Below, in pieces: positions 27,677 through 40,200 of a stretch of 64,000 bases of DNA. The notes below the pieces were generated by a model. That model searched no databases and was not told the origin of the DNA. It saw only the letters and a list, made by a program, of their open reading frames with translations. Both the position numbers and the translations under genes were made by a program. Origin of the DNA: Galbula dea (Eukaryota > Chordata > Aves > Piciformes > Galbulidae); assembly GCA_013399015.1 (NCBI GenBank), contig VWZX01002696.1, positions 62,001 to 126,000 of the forward strand. The letters are read 5' to 3'. The first letter of the stretch is position 1. Every line of letters begins with the position of its first letter.

Positions 27677-28470
27677 ATTCATAGAATCATAGAATGGTTT
27701 GGGTTGGAATGGACCTTAAAGATCATCTAGTTCCAATCCCCTCGACATAGGCAGGGACATCTTCCAGTGGATGAGGTTGCTCAAAGCCCCATCCAGCCTG
27801 GCCTTGAACACTTCCAGGAATGAGGCATTCACAACTTCTCTAGGCAAGATATTTCAGTGTCTCACCACTCTCAACAGTGAAGAATTTTGTTCTTCTATCT
27901 AGTCTAAATCTATCCTCTTTCAGTTTGAAACATTACCTCTCGTCCTATCACTACACTCCCTGATAAAGAGTTCCTCCCCATCTTTCCTGTAGGCCCCCTT
28001 TAGGTACTGGAAGGCTCCTATAAGGTCTCTCTAGAGCGTTCTCTTTTCCAGACTGAATGACACAACTTTCGCAGCCTGTCTTCATGGCTCTCCTCTGGAC
28101 TCATTCCAACAGGTCCATGTCCTTCTAACACTGGATGCTTCAGAGCTGAACACAGTACTTCAGGTGGGGTCTCATGGAAGTGGAGTAGAGGGAGAGAATC
28201 ATGTCCCTCAGCCTTCTGGTCACACTTATGGTGTAGCCCAGGATCTGATTGGCTTTCTGGGCTGCGAGTGTGCATTGCTGGCTCATAATCAATTTCTTAC
28301 GCACCAACAGCCCCACGTATTTCTCCACAGGGTTATTCTAAATCCACTTTTGTCCAGCCTGTATCTGTGCTAGGGATTGCCCCAATCTGTGTGCAGGACC
28401 TTGCACTTGGCCTTGTTGAACTTCATGAGGTTTGCATCAGCCTGCCTCTCAAGCCTATAAAGGTCCATGA
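27677..28470 (-). mobile_element. CR1 3' portion with ORF2 C terminus, minus strand
   Basis: This is the longest well-preserved CR1 piece in the window, about 790 bp, inverted. Its 3' end lies at the left: TCATAGAATCATAGAATGG, followed by the complement of the GATGATCTTTAAGGTCCATTCC motif. On the minus strand near 28140-28328 the ORF2 C-terminal block is readable (MSQQCTLAAQKANQILG, then RRLRDMILSLYSTSMRPHLKYCVQ). Upstream of it, at about 28400-28466, the complement encodes pieces such as ADANLMKFNKAKCKVLH. Stops and frameshifts break the frame, so it is a 5'-truncated dead copy. The 5' edge is placed at the loss of similarity near GGACCTTTATAGG; it may extend a few bases further. Confidence 0.93.
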
Positions 28471-29591
28471 AGTGCTACGCTGTGCTCTGAACAGCCATGA
28501 TCTCTGTTGGAAACAAGATGCTTAAGGCCAGTTGCTAACTAGAACACAAATCCTTTTCATCAGTGACTTACATTGTCCCTGTGAGTTTGAGTCCACAATT
28601 TAATGACAGTTTATCCAAATGTCATCTGCATACAGTTCAAAAGTTAATTTATTATGTGGCCTGAGAATATAGCTTTGTTTTGGAAATGTCTTAGTTAGAG
28701 AGGACAGTCTTGACAGGAAGTGACATGGGAAACCAGAGGAAACTGTTGAAGTTTACCAGGGGAAACTAGAAAATGCTGATAGAACATTACCTCCTGACAA
28801 AATCCATTTAATATGCTGTGTCACTGTTGAGTCATGGTAATGATTTGAGCTAAGTTAGAAACAGCTTTCTTCTAAAACTGTGTGGGAGGCTGGAACCAGA
28901 AGGAAGTGAACATTTTCAAGAGGAATTTCTGTGCATATGTGCATCTATAGATAGGATTTTGAAAGGTCATTTTAATGAGTAAATTTCTAGAACCATATTA
29001 GAATAAAAGGTGCATTGATGGAAGCTTTGATGGGAATAAAAGTTAAAATCTCATTAGTGAATTGAGTCCTTAATTTGCCTAAATGTAATTTACTTCACTG
29101 CTGTAGACACCTCAGATTAAGGCCAAGCTGCAAATAGAATTGGTGTTGATAAGTCTCATTACCATCTATAGCATCATCTCCAGTTGGAGAGTGATAGTTG
29201 TAGCACTAATATAAACAGTAAAACTGATTGCACCACAACTTTGGATCCTGTCCTGCTCTTACTGAATTCTAGGGCACCACTCTTACTGGCTTCAGTAGCA
29301 GCAGGAACAAGTCCAGTTGAATTATTTGACGAGCTTTTTCCTTAACTGTGTGCTGGCTGAGCTCTGTAGGCAAACCATTAAAATTCTGATACATAATCCA
29401 GAAATCTTCACAGCTGAACAGTGCTGATTTATGCAATGTCTGCTGGTGGTAATGATTTATTAGCAAGAGGATAGTCACTCCTTTAGCTCTCACAAAAAAT
29501 TACACATTTCATGCAAGGTTTTGTCCTCAATCTTCTGTTCCCCTTGTAGTCTGAAATTTGTAACCGTAAGACCACACCTAATGTTGAATTC

Positions 29592-29747
29592 CTCTATTAT
29601 TTATTAAAATAATAGTCTGTAGAATACTAGTCTATATAGTCTGTAAAATAATAGTCTGTAAAAAGTTAAGCATCTCTATTATTAATTAAAATAAAATTTT
29701 AATAAATAAGAGATGTTAAATTAACTTTTTTTTACAGACTGACTATT
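29592..29747. repeat. AT-rich inverted repeat with internal direct repeats
   Basis: The left side has CTCTATTATTTATTAAAAT (29592-29610) and, again in direct orientation, CTCTATTATTAATTAAAAT (29674-29692). Both are near-perfect complements of ATTTTAATAAATAAGAGAT (29696-29714). The word TAGTCTGTA or a variant occurs four times (about 29613, 29630, 29637 and 29652). Its complement TACAGACT is at 29733-29740, so the hairpin arms extend from 29650-29692 to 29696-29747 with a loop of only about 3 bases. The structure could form a long cruciform. It could be a small non-autonomous DNA transposon remnant or a local inverted duplication. I recognise no family. Confidence 0.8.
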
Positions 29748-30008
29748 TATAGTTTTCCAAAAGAGTAGTTAGAAGGGATATTTTTAAACCACAGCAACTG
29801 TGTGTTGCCATTAGCAGAGTTTAAGGCAAAAATACCATGTTTTTGCCTTTTTCACAATCAGGACTATGAATGCAAGATGTTTTATATATCTTTGGAGCCT
29901 GTAACAACATAAAAATGTCTGTAAAGGATACCTCCTAGATTTCTAGTGTATATATTAAATATATTCATACCACTGTTTCTTATTTGCAGTAAAATTTTCT
30001 TGTTTGAC

Positions 30009-30240
30009 TGTCACGGACCTCTCTGTGGAGAATGTTATACGTTAGCGTGTGCCAGGAAATTCATGGCGCCATGCGAGAGTATGGGAGGCAAGTGAGCTGG
30101 GCTGCTTCCAGATGATATGAAATACTGTGTTTATAGTGGCTGCGTGCTGTACCTTCCTGGCTGGTGCTGTGGAGAGGTATTTAAGGGTGTGGGTCTCAAG
30201 TATATGGCTCTTGCTCCTGGCCCAGCAAAGGACCTGTGCA
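30009..30240 (+). mobile_element. Possible solo LTR fragment (endogenous retrovirus-like)
   Basis: The segment begins with TGTCACGGACC and is richer in GC and CpG than its flanks. It has a TATA-like GGTATTTAAGGG near 30177-30188, followed about 40 bases on by GGCTCTTGCTCCTGGCCCAGC, a layout that resembles the U3-R region of an avian LTR promoter. A 12-bp perfect palindrome CATGGCGCCATG sits at 30062-30073. I see no primer-binding site, no second LTR, no internal gag/pol coding and no clear target-site duplication. If it is an LTR it is a solo or truncated one. A chance GC-rich patch or cis-regulatory element is the alternative. Confidence 0.35.
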
Positions 30241-33200
30241 CATAGTTAGGCGGAAATTATTTCTGGCTTTAGTTAGAACAGATTGCATACAGGGACCTAT
30301 TTTGGCTAGCTAACAAATAAGCTTAATGTTGACTTTCCAAAGAATGTGTGCTTGCATTTCAAGCTTCTTTTAAATTTAAAGGTAATAATATCAGACTTTT
30401 GATGAGGAATTTCATTTTGTCTGTAATTTGATGCTATACAGTACAAAACTGATTCCACATTATCTGTATACAGATAAAGTAATTTATGACTAATGCCAGT
30501 TAAAATATTTGTTCTCTTTCTACATCTCTTTAATTATTTCTTAGCACTGGATTATATTCTTTGAAGCAGAAACAAGTGAAACCTGTGGTAGGGTTCCTGA
30601 GTAGGAGAGTTCTTCTGTTCTTCAATTTTGTTTGTATTTGTGTGTGGGTGGGTAGATTTTTGCTTCAGTTTGACTCCATTGTGGACAAGAGCTGAAAAAG
30701 ATTTTTATTTTGTTATTAACCATAGAAGAGTGTATAAAACCAAAATATTTTCCAAAATTTGACAGCTGAAAAAAAAGCTTCTCCTTCAGCAGCAGAAATA
30801 CGATCTGTGATTTGCTATTACACCTGTTACTGCCATATCTTTCCCCATAAAGATAGCCTCTAAATTGTTCAGTCTTCACAGCCACCTTGTCCTCAGTACT
30901 CTTCAGTGTTTCTATCTACTGTCAGTTGGGTAGAAGTAGCAGGTAGACAAGATGATAAAACAAGTTTGTTTCCCTAGGAAACCTACAAAAATGATGAAGA
31001 GAGACTTTCTTATTTTGAACAGGAACACTGATTAATATAATCAACATTGCCAATCCCTTTTGGCACTAGCTATTGTTTAAATATCATCGACAAAGCGTAT
31101 TGTAAACGAGGTTGTGAGAGGAAGCAATGTAGTCATGTTGTCATCATTTCACTGGAGGCTGTTAGTAGTCAGGAGATACATTTGTTAGGTCTTGATTTTA
31201 CTTCATCTGGAAAGATCGGTTTGGCATGATAATCAATTAACAGTGCGTATTTCCAGTGTCCTTCCAGGTTGCAGTGCTGTTCTCCTTGTCATTAAAACAT
31301 GTTACTGACTTCTTACTTCAACTTACAAAGATCTGGGTGCAGATTTTCCAAAGTAAGTTGAGTGTTGACAGTGGCAGTCAAAAGTGTATTTTAACATGAA
31401 ATTGAAAAGTTAACTCTATTTTGATGACAGAATAAATAGTCCCGCAGTAATGTTTACCTCTTTTAATTTCCATTAATTTTCTTCCTACAACTTGCTGCTA
31501 CTAAGCACAAGATCATTTTAATATTAAATACACAATTTTTAGATGAATGTAAAGGATTTGATGTAAACTCTTGTTAGATTTAAGAAATTATAAAAACAAA
31601 GTTCCATTTTGAGCTATTTATGTTTAAGATATGTTTGTGGTGTGGTTGATATCTGGTATTTATTCTGCTCAAGCAGTGTAAGCTTTTTGCTAGAGGACAT
31701 TCCTTAAATATTACTGTTACCATGGATAATGCAAGTTGACAGGCTCTACAGTTGAGGGGCAAGTCATATGGAGCCTGCATTCAAGGATTATATTTTGGCA
31801 GGCAGAGGACAGGTTGGAAACACTTGAGCAGAATGTATACTGCTTTCAGATACAGGTTCATCCCAGGCATGTGCACAGATGATCGATATATCCCAACTAG
31901 GTGAGTGTCTTTAGAGTATAGTGTGAAAAAGGGGTCATTGTAAAGGCAAACTATGTTCAAAATTACATATTTTGATATTACTGATATTAGAGCAAATACT
32001 TCTCCAGAAGCATCCTTTGAGGAGTGTATGTGTGTTGTCAGTGTGTGAACAGAGGAAGATTTTGTGTGGCAAAAGTGACTGATGGCATTGTTTAATTTCA
32101 AGACCATACACAAATGATTTCTAGGCTCTGTGAACTGTTCTTGAAGTCTTATAGAGCGGAATAATGTTCACACATGATTTAACTACATTTCCAGTCTGGC
32201 AAAAATCTATCTTAGAAATTTTTTTGTTGGTCTGCGTCTGAACATTGGTCTGCAACTGTTTTTGAATTTTCATATGGGAGGGATGTTGTGCTGTAGCCAA
32301 GGACACCTGGTTTTCTCTTCTTAGGCATGAAATTAGCTCTAGTGTAAGGAGTTAAAAAGGGTAGCCTCCAGTGAAGTTGGGAGCCTACCAGTGGAAGTGT
32401 GATGGAGAGGTTTGTGTGTTGATTGCCGCCTGTTGAAGCTTGAAGATGTTTGCTGCTTTGCTCTGTTGAAAGCAGGGATTTGGTCTGCAGGGACTGTGGT
32501 GTCAGTCTGTTCAGAGCAGCATGAGCAAGATGCCACGGTTATCAAATACCCTAGTCCAGGCTGAAGTAATTTAGATACATATGAACTGAGCTTTCTGATC
32601 CTGATTGCCAAACTGCTTTTCCTGAAACAGCACAGGCCTTCTCCACCCTGCTTCTCACCCTCAAGATTTCACTGGTTAAATGACCCTTTGTTCTTCTTAA
32701 GTGATCGTAGAGACAACTGCAATACAAGGCAAGCTGAGTCCTAAAATTAGTTGAAGGTAGCTGGGTAGAGAAGTTCAGAATAGGGGAGCCCAGCACAAGA
32801 AGAGTGTGACTATCAAGTATAATACAGAGCAGAAAAGAAAGGGGAAAACAATTAGGAATATGTTGATTTAAGGGTGAAGGTGCAAAGAGGAAAGCTAAAA
32901 CTGATGGTGGAACATCCTGCCAAATTTTCCCTGCTGATGAAGCCAGCCCACAGACAACATGGAGCCAGTAACTATTCAGCTGCTAGATGGGAGGTAATGT
33001 TCAGTTTTAGAAAGCCGAAGGAGTGAGCTATACCTTAAAAATAATTTGGAAGCAATGTTGCAAGTAGTGTACATTTGACTAAAGAAACGTATTATAAACC
33101 ATAATACCAACATGCCTAGAAAACCAAGGATTCCTGTTAGCATGGGCTGGGTGCAGAAGTGGATTTCTTAGCTAGTTTACACAAGTGAAAAATACCCCAA

Positions 33201-33751
33201 TGTGTAAATACTGGCACAGGATCGTAGTTTGTTGGGAGTATTATATTTTCTTAGCCTTTATATATGTAACAGACCCATCAGGAGGGCTTTGTGGACTGAA
33301 ATTTCTTGGGGTACTTTGTAGTGCTGGTACAGATGCTACAGGTTTTTCAACTGCTTTCCTTGATAAGTTTCTTGAGTGAGGAGATCCTATCCTTGTAGAG
33401 TTTCTCATGTCTGACTAATTTCAAGCGCTGCAGTAGACAGTGTATTAGGCCTGTGTTTAAATAAAACATCATCTAAATCTTTCTGCAATCTAATTGGAGA
33501 GAGGTTGGGGAAAGATTGCTGATTATTTTTTAATACCCTAATAAGACCTTTTGGCATAACTGTGGCTTCTAGTTTCATTCAATTAAGTGAACAAGTCCTG
33601 AGCATGCACAAAGACTTGTATTAAACTTGCAGATAGACCTGAGGAGAAATTGAAGGCAATGAAATGAGACTAGCTTCTGCCAACAAGGAACTAAAACTGA
33701 AATATATTAAAATCAACAGCCTGTCAGACTTTTCTCTTTTTTTTTTTAATC

Positions 33752-34253
33752 AGGCATCCTGAATGGAGTGGTGTCTGTTCCTTTCAGTTTTCTTCCTCTC
33801 CTGCCTCTTCTTGCAGTATTTTGCCGCAGTATTATGTACCGATCACGTGCCAGGTGCTTATGTGCCTTCTGCACTTACTCAAGTTCTTCCATCTCCCAGG
33901 GAACGTGGAACAGTGTGGGGCCTAAATGGCTGGAGGTGATTGTGGTGAGGAGCTGGGAGAAGCAGAAGGGGCTGGCAGCATTCCTCGGGAAGGAGGGGGC
34001 TGTTGTCTCTGCACATGCCCTTGTGATGGGTGAAAGGGCCCATATCGGGGTCTGGCTTGGCAGATGCTCACATAGGGGACATTGCACAGCAAGTTGTCCC
34101 TGTGAAATGGTCAATGTCTGTGCAGATGCTGATCCATCACAAGCACCCGCAGGGACTTGTCAGTGCTCACCATTGCGTGTGATCTGTATTCAGTTTTCCA
34201 TCATTTCAAGAACATCAAGTCTCGCAGCTCCTCTCTTCCCACTCCTGTGGTAG
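33752..34253 (+). other. GC-richer patch with 161-codon frame of unknown nature
   Basis: A polypyrimidine tract with 11 consecutive T (33737-33747) is followed by AATCAG, a good 3' splice-site shape. The next ATG at 33768 opens 161 codons ending at 34253, the longest plus-strand frame outside the promoter region. The predicted peptide starts hydrophobic (VPFSFLPLLPLLAVF), then becomes cysteine-rich without any domain I recognise. There is also a 79-codon frame on the other strand. Base composition alone could produce these frames. It could be an exon of an unknown transcript, an old repeat, or noise; I lean to noncoding. Confidence 0.2.
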
Positions 34254-37200
34254 CTCTTTGAATTTGTTGCCTCACTTGTGCGTTTCTTCAGTTAATGTTA
34301 TTGACTCTGCTCACTGCTGTTTCCTTCTGCAGAAGAGTGGGTATGCTGACACTCTTGGGCACAATAGGTGGCCCTTCAGATGTTGAAGTGCCTGGGGGAA
34401 AAGGAGACAATGAATTTCTGCTCTGCTTGCAAGTTTTATAATTTCTGCTCTGCAGTGTCTCCCATCTGTGAGTTTTATCTGCCTGAGAGTAGCAGGTGAC
34501 AAATAGAAAGCTTACAGCAGAGAACACCCAGGCAAGTCATCTTTATTATTAAAGTTTAATAACTTAAAATGGACATGGAGTTTTACATAGCCCTGGCCTA
34601 GTGAGGCTGGAGAAGGGCAAGGCTTCTTTTGATTCCTAACAGACCATATGTTACTATCTTAGGTTTCATGATTGTTTCTAGGGTAAAGAGCACATAAGAG
34701 ACAATTCTACTGTTCCTGAGTAAATGAGATGTCCTTCTGTGTCCAGAAGGCAGTTTCTTTAGCCTTTCCAAGGGAGATTTTAAGTATTGCGGTGGTGGTA
34801 TGGTAAAGTAAGGGGCAGAAACAATGATGTGGAAGAACCTAATCAATCAGCTAAAATTCCAGTTGTGTAACTGAATTTGAAGCATTAAGTTTATAGGGAG
34901 ATTTGGGAAAGTAGGAGAAGATCCAGAGAAATGCTGGTAAGAGGTTGTTAGGAGTGCTTGTTTTTCTGTTAACTACAAAGTGATCTCTTCAGTGGCAAAG
35001 AGTTCAGTCCCTCCCAGAAGAACAAACGTGATCTGGTAGAAATTTTGTTATTGCAGATATCTGGATTAATTTTGTGTGCTGAAGGGAAGCTTAGCACAGC
35101 AGCCTACAGATCCTTAAGACATTTCCCAAGGGAAAAGGATTAACAAGGACAACACTGACATCTGATAGCTTTTGAGTGTTGGATGTTGATAATGTTTATC
35201 ATTGAAGGAGCTTCCATGAAAAGTTTTTTTGCTTTTATATAAAACTTATAAGAGGCAAGGCTATTACTGCAGTAGTTTTATAAGTTGTATAATGCATATA
35301 ACATAATAGCATATAATTTATAAATCATATAGCATATGATGAATCCTAAAGGATTTGTTACACTGTGAAATTTTTGGGGTATGTCTCATGGAAATGTTTT
35401 CTCTCTTAGGGAAACTGTGAAAAGCATGAAAGGAGAAACAGAGGAGGTGCAGAGAATACTCTGTAAAGAGGAAAAGGCAGCTGAGCAAATCCTTTTCTTA
35501 CAGGCAGTACTGTATTTCCACAATTCATTCAATGCTAAAGTGCAGGGGAACCAACATTCTTCCTAACTGTGAACTTAGCCACCTTGCAGCAAATTATTGT
35601 CTCTTTATACTAAAACTTGCATCAGCGATAACAAATATAATAGGAAGTGCTAGTTAGTTTCTACCATCGTGTCATTTTTTCCTTTCATTTTTGAAGTGTG
35701 GTTTGGAGTGAGGAGAGGTAACATAGAGCATCCTACCAATCTGGAGCTGAACAGGTCTTGAGAATATTTCCCTGAATCTTCAGAGGGGCACTTTGTTGCT
35801 TGGGGTTTGCTTGGGACAGAAATACACCTGTGACTGTCACATCACAGGAGCTCTCCCAGGATTCTCTTTCTTCCTGTTTCCCCAATAAAAAAGGCTTCTG
35901 GTGAAGAGCATCACTGGGGAAACTGGCTTCAGCGCTCAGAGCGAACAAGTCATCAGAGAAGGCAATGAAGCCTTGTGGTAGCATTGCTTCATCTCTTCAA
36001 TACACACCTCTGCTACAGTGCTGTATACATACTGTGAACAAGCTGGCCTTAGTTAGTGCTCTAATAATTCCCTTGCTGCCCCGGTCAAAATTACAGTGTC
36101 TGAAGTATTCCTTCCAGATATTCATCAAAATGTGTGTTCTTGCCACCAGCAGCAAATCTGAGTCACATATGAGTGTGGCTGAGGAAGAGTTAGTACTCAA
36201 CATTCTGAAGCCAGAAAGGACATGCTGAAGTCTGGAGCAGTGTGAGAAAAAGGTTGAATGCTAGGCAGGAGGACATGAAGTGCCATTCAGCATCTTGGTG
36301 GAAGGGAGCGGGACATGGCTTATGGGACAGAGGAGTAGGAAGCTGTGGGATTCCCCCTGGATTGTCTGAGCCTGATGGTCATCCATGGCTATGTGGCAAC
36401 CGCAATGACATGTCAGTGTGGAAACTTGAGGAGCTGCTGCTAATACAGACCAAGACCTGAGGAACTGAGTCTGTATTTGCCTTATGAGATAACAAATGGA
36501 TAGAAAAGTAAAAAGGGGAAGAAGTGAGGTGAAAACCGGAAACCTGGCAGTGTCAACATATCTTCATGCTAAAAGCACTGCAGGGTGGGAACTTGTTTAC
36601 CCATAAATTCACTAACTTACATGTAAGTGCCATGGGTCCCTGGTACTGCAGGTTGGTAGGAACATCAGCCTTTCCAGGATTCCTTTCTGTTCTCTAGGCA
36701 GACTTTTGCTAGTCTTTCCTCACTCCACCTACTACAATACCATTTTTTACATGATCCAGTCACTTCCCCACTTCTCTGACCTGTTTTTGCTCTTACAAGA
36801 ATTCAGTTGATTAATAATGGGACATTTGGGTAGAAAACAGGAATAAACTCCTACTCACGTATCTATTAGTAAGTCATGGATAAGTAGATGTTGACTATTT
36901 CAATTAGGCATTCTTCCCTTTCCTACCACCTTCTGTTTCTCATCAGGTTTTAATCTCTGTGGGTTAAAAAATGCCAGCAGACAATGGGGATTGCCAGAAA
37001 CTAATAATAATTAAAATTCCTTGCTATAAAAAGCAGCGTGTGCTGTTTGAGCTGAAAGCATTAGAGCACTTTCCAAGAATTCCAGCATATTAAATTCTGC
37101 TGTGACATTTGACTTATAGTATGGCAATTTTTTTTTTCTGCTTCAGCTCAGTGCAGTGACAGTAAGTCCCAGATTTGTAAATAAGTTCCCACACAAATTC

Positions 37201-40200
37201 TTCATGACATTGCACGTGGGAGTTTGCATAATAAGAAAGGAATGTTCCCCTCTTCACATTTCTTTACAAACCTGTCTCCAGCATTTAAACTAAAGTCACT
37301 TTTTCTTTGAAGACACAGTGCATACCTGCCTAAGCTACTAGATCTGCACTTCATTGCTTATATTAATGTTCAGAAGTGCTGTATTTTTAATTGACCTCAT
37401 TGATAACCACATCAAAAAGAAAAAAAAAGGAAAAGGAAAACCTTTTGTAATATTTAACAGCATAATCCAGTTGCAGTAGTCAATTGGACTGCCTAATTCA
37501 GGGTCTTTTGGTGACAACTGCAACCTTAGACCTGGCTTAAGTAGTAACACAGGGATTCTCCAAATGGCATGTTGACATAAAAGCAGCACAGCTGCCTCCA
37601 TCACAGGGCTCTGGTTGGGGTTCAGATTGCAGAGGTAGAGGAGAGAAAGCAAGACCAGCTCAGGGCTGTTCTATTGAGTCTGTACTCTGTTGGATCCTGT
37701 GGAACTCTGTTAAGGAGCTGTTAATTTAAGTTGTACCGATCTGTTTCTGAATGATGTTGGAGACTAAAATTCAGGGGCAAAATGCGTAATTTAAATCCAC
37801 TTTCCCCACAATCACTTGATATGTTGACACTAAACCTATACTGTACCTATGTATGTATTTTTACATGCCCAAGACTTTATGAACAAAATCTGCGTCACTG
37901 GACTAATGTAAGAGCGATTCTTTTTAGTTTATTGCTCACGTACAGGGCAGGAAATCTATGCCTTTTTAGTGATCTGTCTTTGGTTAATGAGCACTTCCTT
38001 TATATTTGTAAAAAATTGTTGATACTGTGATATTAGCTTCACAAAAGGAGAGCTGTGTTGAAACGAAGCCTTTCCAGCTATTAACTGGTTCCCTTGCAGT
38101 GCTGCAGCCTCATCAGGGGTTGCGTTCCACTCCGAAACTGCCTGCCTCGTTCACAGAGCCCAGGCTCTGGCCAAACTGGAATTGTTTGGCACTCACACGC
38201 CAGCACATTTCCAGAACAAGATCAAATACTCTGTCTGACTGTTGCTTTTGCACCAAGGCACAGTGGAGGTGTGTCAGACTTGTTAAAGGGAACATGTTGC
38301 CAGTTTGGATTTTAATTATAATCTGATTATATTACTGTTTTAGGAGTGCCAGGCACCTTCAGTTTCTGGGTTGTAGTTGTTCTGTCTGTTCCACCTGCAT
38401 GCTGAAGCAGTTTTGTTATGGTCGCTCAGAAAAATGTTTTAAGAAGTTTTTTTCCTGAGGTGGAAGTACAATATTGCTGCTACTGAGATTGATCTAGGCT
38501 GCACAGTCAGCTGTAGCTGGAAGGAGTAGGGAGCACTGTGGCTAACTCTTCCTATGCCTAGGGTACTGACACCTAAAACATCAGCACCTGTATGTTTAGG
38601 AATCTAAAGAAAAAAAATCTTAATTACAGAGCTTTGCATTGAAATGAAATATATTTACAAACAAATAGAAAATGTTTAAAGAAACTAGGTATTAATGTGT
38701 CCTAAATGTTTAGCTGTGCTATCAGTGGGAACTCCTTTTTTCTTTCTTGTTGTGGAGAATTCTGCATAACACATTGAATACCTTGATGTTAAAAGCTGGG
38801 GGGATCTTGCTGTTCTCATATTCTCTTAGCATTGAAAGTCATATAATTTTCTTGATATTCCTTGATATTTTTCAACCTATATCGCCTGTTACTAATTTTC
38901 TGATGGTTATTTTATTACATCTTGTCATAAGAAAAGACAAAGTGTATATTTGTTTAACCCAGTGGAAGGAGAAAGAGAATGGAAAATGAAGACAGAAGGG
39001 TCATTCTCAGCAATTAGACACCTCTTTCTCCAGTAACAAAGTAATTGCCAATTATACAAGTGAGTTCAGATCAATGGTAACAGTATTTTCAGAGCCTTGA
39101 CCACATCACAAAATAACCTTTTACTGTCTGTGGGCATGTCCTTCCTAATTCTGTTGCATTTTACATTATCATATTTAATAGAAGCTCTGACATTTTCATG
39201 TGCTAGCTGAACCATCAGTATTTGTTCTGCTTTTCTCTTTGTCAGGATACATATATGCTTTCTATAAAGTTAAAACAAGGAGACATGCTAATGTTTCTTT
39301 GTATTGTCTGTTCAGCTTTGAATACTGCAAAGCGCTGTGAGGTCCTATGTGATGTATCGGTTACTTATAAATGACTTATGTGGTTCTGGTGTTACATACA
39401 GGAGGAGTCATGTGGAAAATGCCATGACCATCTGCAGAGTGGAAATCTGGAAACATGGTAATGCCATAGACAACATCCATTAATGCCACATGGCACCGAA
39501 ATCAGTCTGCATAACAGCACAGTTTGGCTATAAAATGATTGAGGGTGGGGATACAGAGTTGAAGAGTGACTTCTGTGTATCTCTGAAGGTATCTGTAGAG
39601 TACCAGATCAGTATTTCATATGAGCTGTTTCAGTTGTAGAAACATTAAAACTATTAGCATTATTTTAAGGAATACAACAGTGTTGTTGCAATCAAAGGAG
39701 AAGTTACAATGGACTCCGCAGGACCTGAATTTTTTCTAAGACCACAACATTGTCACAAGCAGCAGGCATGCAGAAGGATGTGGAAGTCTGACATTCACAA
39801 TAGAGTGCCCAGTTGCCAGCCTGGACTCTTTCAGTGCTTTGGGTTCTGTGCAGGCTTAGCTTAGCTACAGTTTTATTTTTCAGGTTACAATTGTAATTTT
39901 TAAGCCCTTTTTTATTCTGATAATCAATCAGTTGAAGAAACATGTTCTCGTATTGAGAGGTAAGGGTTGATTCTGTTTTTCACTTAGCTCAACTGGGAAT
40001 CTAGTTCCCTCCTGCCTCCTGTTTGCTGCAGTGACATGAAGAATTTCAGAGGACTTGTGAGAGTCCAGGAGAAAATGCCCATGATATACTTGATGTTAGG
40101 AGGCCTCTGTTGTTGCAGTTCCAGCTCCCATTGCAGGAGGTTTGCTGAGGACATGATGAAGTGTGCTTGTAGCATTCTGCTCATTTACACAAGGAACTGC

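Noticed and set aside
28018..28373. Several short frames on both strands near 28.1-28.4 kb
   Set aside because: All lie inside the minus-strand CR1. One is the ORF2 C terminus, the others are shadows.
38086..38326. Acceptor-like TTCCCTTGCAG followed by open frames on both strands
   Set aside because: No matching donor or conserved peptide could be seen. Not enough to call an exon.
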